The position numbers and the translations under genes are program-made. A stretch of 64,000 nucleotides of DNA from Chaetoderma sp. LZ-2023a (Eukaryota > Mollusca > Caudofoveata > Chaetodermatida > Chaetodermatidae), in assembly GCA_034401795.1 (NCBI GenBank), contig CM067374.1:136614508-136678507 (forward strand). Reading direction: 5' to 3'. The notes beneath the pieces were generated by a model. The model saw nothing but the letters and a program-made list of their open reading frames with translations. It was not told the origin of the DNA and searched no databases. Positions 35,873 through 47,176 of the stretch are shown here, one piece after another. Within the stretch, counting starts at the first letter, position 1. Each line of letters opens with the position of its first letter.

Positions 35873-36477
35873 GTGGATGCTAGGGTCGAGAGCATGTAAG
35901 GTGGGAGGTCTGTACACATATAATGCACCCAATATTTACAGATGTCGCATTTTATCATGTACTCAGAATCTGGTTTACCACATTTACATTTTGCTTTGGG
36001 CCTAGCACCTCCATTTGTATCTGCAATAGTTGTGTCCTCTGTAATGGTGTTTGTAGTAGTTGTTGGTGTGGCTTCAACATGATTGTGTGTAGCAGTTGTA
36101 GGTGGTGTAATATTTGTGGTTGTAATGGTAATGGGTGTGACTTCAACATCAGTTTTCGTAGTAGTAGCTTTCTGTATGATATCGGAGAGAATGACAGTAT
36201 CGTCCGATTCACTAATGGTCATTGTACCCATAGAAGTTGTTATGGATGTGATAGATTTGTTCTGCCTTCTCGTTCCTTGATCTTTGGCTGGCGAGGGTGG
36301 CAGAACGGGAATGGTGTTTAGGTTTGTGTTTTTAGCTGCTTCAGAAGCTTTTTCCTTTCTGAACGTTTCTCTTCTTTCTTCTACCCGTATGGTATTGCAT
36401 TCTTTGTACAACCATAAGTCACTGACACAAAAAGTAGTGGGCTTGCCAGCTGTTTGACAGTCGTTGCATGCAGGCAT
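35873..36477 (-). pseudogene. LINE ORF1-like protein with zinc fingers, 3'-truncated
   Basis: An ORF starting MPACNDCQTAGKPTTFC has a Cys-rich N-terminus (C4, C7, C17, C27), a charged linker, a long Thr-rich low-complexity stretch (residues about 75-165), and then CKCGKPDSEYMIKCDICKYW and VHYMC, a PHD-type finger. The last residues come from the GACCGACTCACA repeat, so the coding sequence is cut at about 35873. PHD fingers are common in ORF1 (or early ORF2) of CR1-group LINEs, which is the likeliest source. A host PHD gene exon cannot be excluded. Confidence 0.5.
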
Positions 36478-38199
36478 ATTGACAACTTACACCTTGATGT
36501 TCACTTTAGAAACGTACAACAAATGAATAGTGTGTTAGTGACATGTCAGTTTAGTGTCTGTATTATGGTGATTTGTTGTTTAGTGTTGTGTTGCCTATAG
36601 ATGATTTGTTTATTTTATTTTATGGCTAATTTATTTATTTATAATTATTTTTTTATTATTTTTTTAATTATTTTTTAAATTACTTTTTTCATTATTATTA
36701 ATTATTCAGTAAGATTATTTATTAATTTTTATAATATTAATCGGTAAAATTCTTTGATCATAGACGAATTTTGTCAGGTAACACTGATGTCGTTATAGCG
36801 TTGCTATGATAAACAAGCACGGAAACTGGTGACAACTTGGAGAAAACAATTTAACTGGCCAATTCAACTACTTTCACCGGCTACACATGATGATTAATTG
36901 AAGACATTATAGAACTATATAAATTGTTATTATAATCTGCGAAATTTTATATTTTAATGAGATTTTTATGCGACAGAAATTTTGATGTTCCTCTGGGTTT
37001 GTATAAAACACGAAAACCTAATCATAACATGTACAACTTTGTAGGACATTGTAGCCTATTATCAGCTAATTCAATGAATCTGGTGATGGGCTACGTTATC
37101 TGATAGTCATTTTTGTATTGCATGGTTTGTCTATAGCTCGATAATTATAGTATGGTCGAGTTGCTTAAATTCGTGAGTACCGAAATTTGTGAATTTGTTT
37201 TTATCGCTCTCGTACTATGATGTAGCGTTGCATGGAACGCATCTACACACCTTTTGATTGACAGTTCTGAACCTTTTGACAAAGTTTTGAGCAAGATACG
37301 GTCAAAACAAGAAAATCTTCATACAATTACTGATGGTAGTGATCAAAATTGCAAGGTTCCTTAATGCACTTTCTTAGATTACTTACTTGCGCTTATTTAG
37401 CACCTAAAATAAGCAATTTTCACAATCCAAAGTTACCACCTGCTTTGTGTACATATTTCCGCCACGTCGGATTAGACTGATTGACGGGAGCATGTCTAAA
37501 TTTTATTCGAGAGGCTCTAGAGGAAGGGGTGGGTGCTTATCAATGATTTACCAAAATGTCAAAATTAACATAAAGTGCACACATGTTTTTTTTGACGATA
37601 GAAATATTTTTTTATTGTTCCCTTTATGCCTGCTGAACATGTTTTGAAGACCCTAGCGTTAGTTAATTTCTCCAGCTCAGTAATATTTATGAATTTCATG
37701 TGACGTCACTACCTAACGAAAGCGGCATCCATTTGGGTTTTTTTTCTTCTTTCTTCTCTTCAAATGTATCAACTGCTGTTATAATTTATACATTCATTTG
37801 TAGGACTAATTTATGGGTTAAAACGGGCAAAATTAGCAGTTGAAACATTCAACAAATTAATACAGTGATATTTAAAGATTTACAAGCATGTAGCAGACAG
37901 CTGAAGATGCATAATCACCAGTTCACGAAATTCGGTACTGCTACTTCACACATAACCTGGCGAGGTGGATCAGTTCAAATGCTTGAAATTTGTTTAAAAA
38001 TTAGAATTTTGTACTGAAATCTTTGCATTTGTATTCGGAAGTATTATTTTATATTGTGTTAAATTCTTGCGCAGATCTGTCTAAGAGCTTTCTTTCGCGA
38101 GTGCATTACTTGCTTAGATTCACAAACTTCGGTACCTATAGTATATACTGGATAGGCTTGCACGATTTTTGTTTTTAAAAATCGAGTACGATCTTTTCA
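36478..38199. other. AT-rich spacer, possible terminal inverted repeats
   Basis: No gene is seen. A stretch near 37167-37195 (TACCGAAATTTGTGAATT) recurs inverted near 38128-38146 (ATTCACAAACTTCGGTA), 1 kb apart. This could bound a non-autonomous DNA element, but I found no target duplication. Confidence 0.3.
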
Positions 38200-38480
38200 A
38201 GATTCAAAATTATTTATTTCATGCTTAATATATAGGATATATACATCACATTCGGGCAGTCCATCAAAGGCAGAGCCTATGAATCGATGGGCCCCCTACA
38301 CATAAAACAAGACATTACAATATATAAAGTGACAGCTGATATAAACATCTGTAATATAATAATAACGCCTGTATAGGCATAAGCACAGGACGGAACATCA
38401 TATATATTTGTACCATTTTGTCCTAGAGTGTTCTACATATAAACGATCTTCATAATATTTTGTAATTGTCTTCCATCTAG
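38200..38480 (-). mobile_element. 5'-truncated LINE 3' end (same family as the 23.8-33.2 kb LINE)
   Basis: TTATTTCATGCTTAATATAT, then GGCAGTCCATCAAAGGCA, CCTATGAATCGATGGG and the following 3' UTR sequence align by eye with 23790-24060. There is no coding sequence, as expected for a short target-primed insertion. Confidence 0.7.
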
Positions 38481-38744
38481 GATGTTTATTGTAGATACAG
38501 GGATTTTAATATGGTACATTGGGGGAGGAGGGGGAGGGGGTGCTCAACAATAACATCAGTATTAGAGTGAGAAAGTTGTTGGTGGATATGACTATAGACA
38601 AGTATTTTGTTTGAGGTAGACTATCGACATCCGATATGTTCACTGAGAAAAAGGAATATCAGATGAATGTTCAAGCTGATTGAGATCTGGTAGGGATCAT
38701 CTATTTCGGTTCATTTCATGCTTTTCATTGTGGCATAGCTCTCC

Positions 38745-38890
38745 TAAATTTACACCTGCCACACTGATGGCAATATTCCATCTTCTATTGTATCTAGAGC
38801 TGAGAAACTGGCGCACAATATACAGCAAATTTGGTGGACGACGGTGCTGTTTATGACTGCAGCATCTTCCACCAAACCTGCCTAGAGAAT
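38745..38890. repeat. Hairpin repeat, family 3
   Basis: AAATTTGGTGGACGACGGTG is followed by CTGTTTATGACTGCAGCATC and TTCCACCAAAC, so GGTGGA...TCCACC and inner GTGCTG...CAGCAT pair. A relative lies at 45780-45885. Confidence 0.65.
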
Positions 38891-39123
38891 GAAGCACCGG
38901 ATCCTCTGCTTTATTTTGAAAATTGATAACCCTGCCATCTGGGCTAGGGTTAGGGAAGAAGCGAAATCATGAGACTTCGTTTATACCGAATGTGTCCATA
39001 AGGAAGGTGACATATGGGCCGGACCAAAAAATTTTTGATTGACTTACAGATCATACATGCAGGTGAGCCGACAAACCGACACAGTCGCATCACATAATAA
39101 CTTGATAATAATAAGAGTATTAA

Positions 39124-39327
39124 TAACAACAGTATCAAGCCAGCTAATATTTGAGCCGAGTTTCTTATGGTAAATATAGATTGATAAAATGCTTGAAATA
39201 GTAAAAAGCATTGATGCAGAATTGGTAACAACAGTAACAAGGCAGCTAGTATTTGAGCCGAGTTTCTTATGGTAAATATAGTTTGATAAAATGCTTGAAA
39301 TAGTAAAGAACATTGACGCAGAATTGG
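39124..39327. repeat. Tandem duplication of 102 bp
   Basis: GAGCCGAGTTTCTTATGGTA occurs at about 39153 and 39255, and the units match almost throughout. It lies just outside the left end of DIRS element 1. Confidence 0.85.
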
Positions 39328-39606
39328 AATAGGTACGGTGGGACCGACTCATACTGGCAGAAATCGCCCACTGCAGGTACAGAGTAAATATGAGATCTGG
39401 ATGCTAGGTTAGGAAAAGGATTAGGTTTGACACTTTCGACCCCTCTGGCCCGTTCCTTTATTTCCCTTATCTATGCAATGTCTGGATATGTTGGGACTCG
39501 CCAACAAAATTTTTTGTAAAAAAAAAATCATGATTTTTCGATATATAGAAACCAGTCATGGTAAAACATAGGAAATGGTAATTACTACCGAGGTCTGAAA
39601 TATGCC

Positions 39607-39653
39607 TTTCTCCTTCGATTAATACTCACCATTCTGTTACTTCTGATATACAG
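39607..39653 (+). repeat. Left inverted terminal repeat of DIRS element 1
   Basis: It contains AATACTCACCATTCTGTTAC, shared with element 3 (59300-59345) and with the left end of element 2 (about 55287-55306). Confidence 0.85.
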
Positions 39654-40161
39654 CTGGCCCTGACAGCTGGCTCTAGGACTATAGACATAGAAAGCTTTAC
39701 CAACTCCTTGGAACCGGGTACTCGGCTCCCAACTGCCGAGTACCCGTCTACCATAGAGCTCATTCTTGTTTGCATAGCAACAAGGGCAATACATGCTTTT
39801 TAGCAGTTGGAAAGATTAAGAATTAAAGTCTAAGTCTTTGTGTAAACTGTGATTTTGTGATAGCTAGTGCTCTTCTGCAAGGATATTTGGATTAATATGG
39901 ATACCGCCGATGATAACCAGGTCGTATATTTCCTTATTATTCCATAGTTAAAAGACTTAGGTCTCTAAATTTCGTCTGTGTCGCATGTTCCAATTTCTAA
40001 CCCCAAAGAATCTGGGACGTGTGTTAACAACGAGATATGCCGGATGATCGCCTTCTTTAACCCCAACAGGCGATCAGCAGATATGAAAATAGGTGTTTGC
40101 TACGGTATTTGTAACACGAATATCGGCTGACGTCGTTCTCCGTAAGATCCGAGCGGGTGAC

Positions 40162-40169
40162 GTCACACC
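40162..40169. repeat. Left target-site duplication of the hAT (GTCACACC)
   Basis: Identical to 50649-50656. The uninterrupted site occurs once in DIRS element 3 at 59854-59861. Confidence 0.95.
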
Positions 40170-40262
40170 TAGGGCTTCACGGTATTGGAAAAACGAAAAC
40201 CAGTTATGGTATCAATTTCAATACCGGTATACCTTTCATACCGGTATTACTCATATGTGCAT
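40170..40262. repeat. hAT left terminal inverted repeat and subterminal motifs
   Basis: The TIR TAGGGCTTCACGGTATT is followed by AATACCGGTATACC and ATACCGGTATTAC. Palindromic ACCGGT units repeat close to the end, mirrored at 50565-50630. Confidence 0.85.
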
Positions 40263-41587
40263 TGAATGATGTTGTAGGGGGTACTTTGGGCGCCATAGCA
40301 TTTGTATATTCTACATAAAACATGTGTTTTGTTGTCATTTCCCCACCCCCAAATCATCGTTGTCGTATAACGTATTAGTGTTTGAACGACATACATATGA
40401 CACCATGCTCGGACATTAAATACTATTCTCAGTTCGAATTTGTTTCCATAAATGAACAAGCGGCACTATTTATATTATCATCTATATACAAAGATAACAA
40501 TATAAATCGCGTTACTTGTGTATTTTGGAAGCAAAGTCGCGATATTAGTTCATAAAATGTTGACTCACGTAAAATATGTGCAAGCCGGAAGTGACCCCGT
40601 AAAGTGCGCAGAATGTTTACGCGCACTTGATAACGGGTGAATGATTGACAGCTACCATTAGTCAGCAGAAATAACAGCGAGCCACAAATATTAAATGTAA
40701 ATTTTATTCCAAATATTTAACCCTCTGGGCCCTACCAAGAATTTACAAAAAAGTGCTAGAAACCCTACAGCCAAAAGCTAGAAACTTGCTTAGAAACCTA
40801 GCCTGTTAGCGGTAGTGGAGTGATAGCGGCGTAGTGCTACCATGCCAACTATATTAACTATTTTTGGCAAAGTCACAGATTACTATATATAAAACTATAT
40901 ATCATTAGAAAGGGCAATAAAATACCTTTAAGTACATATAAAATTTGTATGAATAAAATATATTTTAGTTAGTCAACGTGCCTCTCAAAATGGCCACACC
41001 TTATAGGATAAATACATTGGTCTATTTTTGCAAAGTTTATCGAATTTTTTTTTAATTTTACAAATGCCATTGATAAAATTAATCACAATGGTATTAAAAC
41101 TAACAGATACCAAAGTTTCGTGAAGGTTTTCATCCGATAAGATGTGAAAATGACAATTATATTATGTCATGGTACCGTAAGATTTCGAGAGATTCCGGTC
41201 ATGATTTGGGGGGGAAGCCTCATTCAATGTTGAATAATTCCTTTATACATAATCGAACACATACCAGGGTTTCTCAGCGTTGACAGCGAATAAATGGCAA
41301 ATTTTATGCTATGTAGCATTACTGGGTGCACTCAGCCGTTTAAAAAGCGAACGCGAATGTTTTACACTAAGATTCTATAGCATCGGACATTTTTTCGTAG
41401 CGGCGTCCCAAATAGGAATCGTTTATCGTGAAAGATCGCCAGAGAACGACAGGAATTTGTAGAATTGTACCCGTATATAATATACGAGTACCAAGCTCAT
41501 TACCCGTTATTGGCAACCGTATCGCGTACTATAAGATTGATGCGTCTGATTGGTCGGGAATACATGAATATTAATTTTTCCGGCAAG

Positions 41588-41767
41588 ATGGCGACACGAT
41601 CAGCTGTTTTGCAAAATAGTTGTGTGTTCAAATATGTCAATCTATGCATATTTCTTGTACGCCACAAACTAAAAAGTAGACAGATCACTAGATTAACGAT
41701 ATTGCCAATCGGGAAGTGGGATGCCGATATATTTGACAACTTTCGCATCTCAACTCGCCCTAATTAA
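41588..41767 (+). other. Small ORF with a YY1-like start context
   Basis: CAAGATGGCG at 41584-41593 matches the YY1 core that overlaps the start codon of many animal genes, with an ETS-like TTTCCGG just upstream. It opens a 59-codon frame ending at 41767. The protein is unrecognised and basic. It may be a cryptic promoter or first exon inside the hAT, or chance. Confidence 0.2.
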
Positions 41768-42486
41768 TGCTAGTAATTTGAAGAGTAAGTTATCTCGGAA
41801 ATTGTAAACAAAGAGTTGAAAGACACGCATCGATGATTGAGATTATCGGATTGTTTATCTATAACCTTATTGTGATTTCGCGACCAGAGGTAAACGAAAT
41901 TGATTTATATATTTTTGGTTCAGCTGCTCTCTTAACACAATCTATAACTTTCTCGGTTAAATTAGTCATTGAGTAACTGAAAACTTACAAGTAACAGCAC
42001 ATTTACTAATAATCATTGATGACTGGAACTTACAAATAATTCCTTAGAAAACAAATATTTCACTATTGCCCTGGTTACAAACATTCTATCACCATTTACT
42101 GTGTGGCCAGTATCCTCTGATCAAAGATATAGAGAACCGGGGCCCAAAATCAAAAACAATTGTCACATTTGAACCTGAAATTCCAGAACTCCACATTTAC
42201 AGTCATTATAAATGTAAGATGTTGAATATTTGGAATCCAATGTGAAGCTGGTGCTGCCTTAGCCAGTTTAATTAGTTTCAAAATATTCAACAGAACTTTG
42301 AAACATTTCGTAGCAAATTTATTATTCGCTCTTGTCGATTGAAAAGGTTAATCCAGTAACTAGTAGTCATACTCCCTCCTTGGGCGATATATGCCCACCA
42401 TTTATTATATTATTCATTTCATTTATGCGCTAAAATCTGAGGGTGGTGTATGACCATAACACCCGTTGTCGGGTCATAATGTTTAC

Positions 42487-42635
42487 CAGTATATCCCTTA
42501 GTCTGAGTCTGCTCTGACTCAACCTGCCCCTGTGACAGATATTTGGACAGACTGTCAGTCTGTGACAGTCTGTCCAAATATCTGTCACTGGGAAGGGTTG
42601 AGTCGGAGCAGACTCGGACTATACAGTATATCCCT
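42487..42635. mobile_element. 125-bp foldback insert with 12-bp direct flanks
   Basis: CAGTATATCCCT occurs at 42487-42498 and 42624-42635. The sequence between them is one long imperfect palindrome with arms of about 55 bp, including TGACAGATATTTGGACAGAC and its complement, and TAGTCTGAGTCTGCTC with its complement at the outer edge. There is no coding capacity. It is most simply a foldback or MITE-like element with a target duplication. A 12-bp duplication is unusual, and the repeated flank might instead be part of the element. Confidence 0.65.
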
Positions 42636-42721
42636 ATGACCTTGCGCCGTACATGTATATTGTTAACCATTTAACATTTGAGTCAGACCAAAACTGCTGC
42701 AGTTGTCGAGGAAAATGTAAA

Positions 42722-42800
42722 TTTTCCGACCAAAGTAAGATTATTTTTGAAAATGTATCACTGGAATGACTTGCTCTTGGTCTGCATATGGGCATTGTCT
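42722..42800. repeat. Half of a family-1 palindrome
   Basis: The left arm (AAGATTATTTTTGAAAATGT, CACTGGAATGACTTGCTC) is present and the right inner arm is missing. Confidence 0.6.
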
Positions 42801-43439
42801 ATGAGAAAATTTAAATTTTCATGAAAAAATTGGATTGTTAAAGTCTTAATATAACACTTCTAGCATTTGGATATTTCTAATTTATCCTTCCTATTTTTTG
42901 CAGGTGACTGATGGGCGATGGCTTCTAAACTCTAAACGGACTCAGTTTTTCCTGCTACGCCTAATGGATTTACTAACATGGATTTTATAAAAATAAAAAT
43001 TTGATGACCTGTGTTACTCTATAATCTAATTTTTGTATGGAAAACAGTATATTTGAACTAAAACATGATGATGTACGTTCGAAACATGATCGGCTACTAC
43101 ACACATCAATGGCTGACAGCTATGCCGGCGGCTGTTCTGGATCGACTGCTGACTGTTATCAACCATATTCCTGAGGGCTCAGCTAATGTGCATCTCACAT
43201 AAGCTCTATGTATCATTTGAGATTGGGTGGGATTTGAATCAAATATCAATAAATTAAATTTAATCTCTTAATTATACCCACACGTTTTGAAAAAACTGCA
43301 GGGATATTACAATCGCCTCCATCTGTGTGTCTGTCCATCCATCTCCTCAGAAAGCTTTTGGTAGAATTCAATCAAAATTATTGTGTAAATTACCGATATG
43401 CTTGTGGATTGGGAGACACCATTTACACTAGGCTCCATT

Positions 43440-43480
43440 CCCAGAGGGGTGTGGGTGGGGAGGGGGGGGGGGGGGGTATA
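43440..43480. repeat. G-rich run
   Basis: GGGGTGTGGGTGGGGA is followed by about 16 G with one interruption. It is a potential quadruplex former; no other role is seen. Confidence 0.7.
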
Positions 43481-43779
43481 GGGTTGATGGAAGACTGTCA
43501 AAGTTAAAGGAATATAACCAAATCTGGTGATTTACCATATCATGGCCCTATGGGTGTAGAATGTGAGACAACCTAATACATTAGGCTGTGACACTGCTCG
43601 GGTCGGAAGAGGCTGATGGGGGAGGGGCAAAATGTCAACTGAATTTGTTATGTGAGTAGCGGCGACAGCAGAGTGAAATCTACACAATGTAACGTGCACA
43701 AGATAAAGGTAAGAGATGAATTGCCCATATCTCATTTTAATGGGAAAAAATTAAAATTTATAAAGGAAAGCCGGTGAAT

Positions 43780-43885
43780 ATTTTAGAATTAGTTTGCCTT
43801 TGCTGACCTGGTGAGTTGGGCAGCAACAGTTTCCCGTCAAATCAAAGTACTTGAAATTGGTTTCAAAATATTCACCAAGTTAGCT
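43780..43885. repeat. Hairpin repeat, family 2
   Basis: It has outer TTCAAAATATTCAC and the GCAGCAACAGTTTCCCGTCA arm. The opposite arm is diverged. Confidence 0.45.
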
Positions 43886-44460
43886 GTATCTATGGTTACC
43901 ATGAAATTTGGAATTCAGGATTCAAAGTATATAAACTGATCCCAACACGTGCAAATCATCGATGGAGCTTATGTAGAGATGGGCGGGGCAAAGCTAAAAA
44001 ATTATCCATTAGAAAATCCAAATTTCTGCTCTCCTTCCCTTTGTCAATTCCAGTTTTTACTATGTTTAACCCTTTCGTGACAAGTCCTGAAAACAATGTG
44101 GCATGGCAAATGATGGTTGTAGCCTAATTTCTCAATCCGAAAGAAAATTACATTTTAGTATGATGACTGAATTAATTATACCTACCAACCTTGTCTCTTT
44201 GAGTCCATTCATTATCCCCATACCTACCTTGTCTCCTCGAGTCCATACATTATCTCCATGTTTTGAAAAGGAAATTTATTGTAAGCAGAGATTGGAGTCT
44301 TCCAGATTTATCTAGATTTCTGGATTTTTCATAAGACCACTCTCGCACACCAGTTGACACCCTCTCCATGAATTGAAATTAAGCCAAATGAGCCACTATG
44401 TTCAGATAGGACTAGTGATTACTAGATTCTACTTTAGCCCTTCAAATTTTCTATACAGAC

Positions 44461-44552
44461 CAAGGGAAGACTATTTTTGAAATTCTACAACTGGAATGAC
44501 TGGCTCAATTACCGAGCATTCTAGTGGTAAATTTTCAAAAAGTCTTGCTCTG
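44461..44552. repeat. Palindromic repeat, family 1
   Basis: GAAGACTATTTTTGAAATTC, ACTGGAATGACTGGCTCAAT, then GAGCATTCTAGTGGTAAATT and TTTTCAAAAAGTCTT. Confidence 0.75.
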
Positions 44553-45244
44553 TTAATCAACATTTCTTAAGATCACAGCAGAGGCATTCATTGGCCACCA
44601 TGACCATTAAAGGGTTGACAAATGAAATTGTTGCCATTGGGCTGGTCATTGTATTAACCCTGGTCAATTTCTACTAGCCTCTGGCTCATGTTAATTTTAA
44701 CTCCTGCTCTCACAGATCACTTCCTCTGATGACATCCAGATTTTTCAAATCAATCCACTCGTCTCTGTGTAATGAAACTAATTAAAACAAATTTGGTATG
44801 TGATTATGGAGTGCAGAGGAGACTCCCCCATGGATGGGATGGGTAAAGAGGTCAAAGTGGTGAGCATGGGGATTTGCTATAATGCGTCATCGACCAAGCA
44901 ATCTAGTTATCACTCACTTACCATCATTGTCGAAGACTTGATGCTTGATAAATAACATTATGAACAGGAGTAATCAGAGATTGTAAACCACCGCCGAGAC
45001 CACCCTACCGTTTTTGTCATATCCAAATTTGTTAAATCTTTATGTATGATCACACAAAGTCTGGAAACTCTTGTATAGGTTATGTTGGTTTGTTGTGTTA
45101 AAATTTTAAATGAATCGGATCAGTAGTTTTTTAGATGCAATACTGGATGCATGCACACACATAATACCCTTTCCCCTTAGGGCAAGGGTAATAATCCAGG
45201 AATGAATAGCAATAAAGATCAAAAGTACCTGCAATCTAAAGAAA

Positions 45245-45345
45245 CAATCTGTTGAGTATATTTTGACAAATTCAATTGGAATCTATTGTTGTCCAAAACA
45301 ACACCAGTTTCCAATCAAATTGGACTCGATATATTCAACAAATCT
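45245..45345. repeat. Hairpin repeat, family 2
   Basis: TTCAATTGGAATCTATTGTT is followed by AACAACACCAGTTTCCAATC and ATATATTCAACAAAT. The arms pair across a short loop. Confidence 0.6.
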
Positions 45346-45469
45346 ACTATACATAGTCCAGTCTGATTACCTAAGATGAGATTCTCTCTCCCTCTCACTT
45401 CGAGTAAACTTTATTTGATATTTACACTGATAGCTTACAAATAATACAGTATTCAACTCTTTAATACGC

Positions 45470-45550
45470 AAGCTTTACCACTGGAACATGTTGTCACCTA
45501 ATGCAGCAACATCTTCCAGTCCAATCGATCTCAAAATATTCAACAATTTA
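45470..45550. repeat. Hairpin repeat, family 2
   Basis: CACTGGAACATGTTGTCACC, then GCAGCAACATCTTCCAGTCC, and the outer TCAAAATATTCAACAA. Confidence 0.6.
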
Positions 45551-45779
45551 ATCACCAGTCCTACTAAGTAATATGACACTCTTACATAGAAGAAACTGTA
45601 TTTGACATACATGTAGTTTACAATGGCAGCTTATACAATAAGTGAATCGAAATAAAATGGTACAGTAGATTTACATCAAGCGCATCAGATTTAACCCTTA
45701 CCACTCTTATGTCAATATTCTATCTTTTAATGTGCCAATAGCCTGGAAAACTGGTACTGTTCTACTTCTACTAATAGAA

Positions 45780-45885
45780 ACTGGTGTACATTTTTTAACA
45801 ACTTTGGTTTGGTAGATGATGTTGCTATCTATGACAGCAACATCTTCCACCAAATCTGTTGAGACAAGAACACCAGTTCTTTTAA
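45780..45885. repeat. Hairpin repeat, family 3
   Basis: TTTGGTAGATGATGTTGCT pairs with AGCAACATCTTCCACCAAA. Outer arms ACTGGTGT and ACACCAGT pair as well. Confidence 0.75.
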
Positions 45886-46659
45886 TTTAATTTGAAAATT
45901 TAAAATTTTGACAGAATGGTAGAGGTTAATAAAATAGTGCAGAAGATAGAATTACAGAATCATCATTTTCATGAAATCTCAACCAGATAACTGTCCTATT
46001 CGCCATATGATCCTGAAGAAAAAAAGAGGAGAAACATTTACAAGATGAAAGAACAATAGAAAACGGAAATAAAACTGGAACAGTCAACAAAGGTGATTTC
46101 AAAGAGCTAATATGTCTCATGACTGGCATTACTTTAATAATGCATGTTACGGGCCCGTATTGACCCAGTAGCAGCCCCGTAACATGCGGTATCATGATAG
46201 ATGATTGAGGAACAGAAATTAGACCGTAGATGCAGGCCAATATCTCCCTAGAAGCTAAATGACGGGTGTGATATAATGGTATTAATGGGCAAGCTATGTA
46301 AGGATGCACACTTTAAATTTTGTAGGCGTCAGTGTAGCTGTTCAGCTGTATGTAATATTTTACCGACGCAATTATAAATTAGGTTAGACATTCTCACTAA
46401 GCGATTCCGGCCATCAAGGAATCGAGTACTCGGTTAAATAAAGGAATCGACACGCTATCGTTGACGATTTTACGCTAGGAATTTCATTCACAGAAAACTA
46501 TTTATATTTTCCCGTAGAAATTTGTAAACAAACTGAATTAACCAATCAACAGTGGATTTATAAAATTCAGTCCTCTGCCGTAATGTAACGCTACGTTTGA
46601 TTGGATAAAACGCCCGTAATGCTTGCGTATTTAGCGATCGAAAACTGGTGCTCTTAAAA

Positions 46660-46768
46660 CCGTCCAGACGGCGCGTAGGTCTCTAGGCAAGTTTATTGAA
46701 AACCGTCCAGACGGCTCGTAGGTTTATTTGTACGCTTTTTGCGCGCCGTCTAGACGGCTCGTAGGTTC
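46660..46768. repeat. 43-bp tandem repeat x3 with palindromic core
   Basis: CCGTCYAGACGG, followed by C(T/G)CGTAGGT, starts at 46660, 46703 and 46746, an exact 43-bp period. The 12-bp core is itself a palindrome, which suggests a dimeric protein-binding site. It lies downstream of the transposase gene. Confidence 0.85.
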
Positions 46769-46800
46769 CTTAGGGTTAAAACAAATCAACAATATAATCA

Positions 46801-46890
46801 AATGATAAACTTTTTTTGAAAATGTATCCTTGGAATGACTGACTCGGCTATCAAGCCAGTCATTCCAGGGATAACTCTTTTCAGTAGTTG
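46801..46890. repeat. Palindromic repeat, family 1
   Basis: CTTTTTTTGAAAATGTATCC, TGGAATGACTGACTCGGC, then CAAGCCAGTCATTCCAGGGA. Confidence 0.75.
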
Positions 46891-47040
46891 TTGCTAGGCC
46901 TATTCACTCGAGAGCACTATGTTTACTAATCTAAATGTGTGATTTTAGCACTTAAGAATACAAAACACGGGGGTCACGAGTACAACAATAGGTCTCTTAT
47001 GGTTCTTAGGTGTAGAGTTAATTGCAAATAATGCATTTAC

Positions 47041-47157
47041 ACACCAAGTGAAAACTTATTTTGAAAATTTCCCACTGGAATGACTGGCTCAGTTATCTAG
47101 CCAGTCATTCTAGTAAAAAATGTTCAAAAATAGTTTTCATTTGGTCTGCAAATGGAT
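47041..47157. repeat. Palindromic repeat, family 1
   Basis: CACTGGAATGACTGGCTCAG, then TAGCCAGTCATTCTAGTAAA and GTTCAAAAATAGTTTTC. It lies about 20 bp beyond the transposase stop codon. Confidence 0.8.
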
Positions 47158-47176
47158 AATTCTCACTGCTACAGCA

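Noticed and set aside
35873-36477. Host PHD-finger gene
   Set aside because: The N-terminal Cys-rich motif, low-complexity middle and abrupt end in a tandem repeat fit a LINE ORF1 fragment better; kept as a low-confidence pseudogene.
37143-38160. 1-kb DNA transposon bounded by TACCGAA(A/G)TTTGTGAAT inverted repeats
   Set aside because: Inverted similarity is short and no target duplication or transposase was found.
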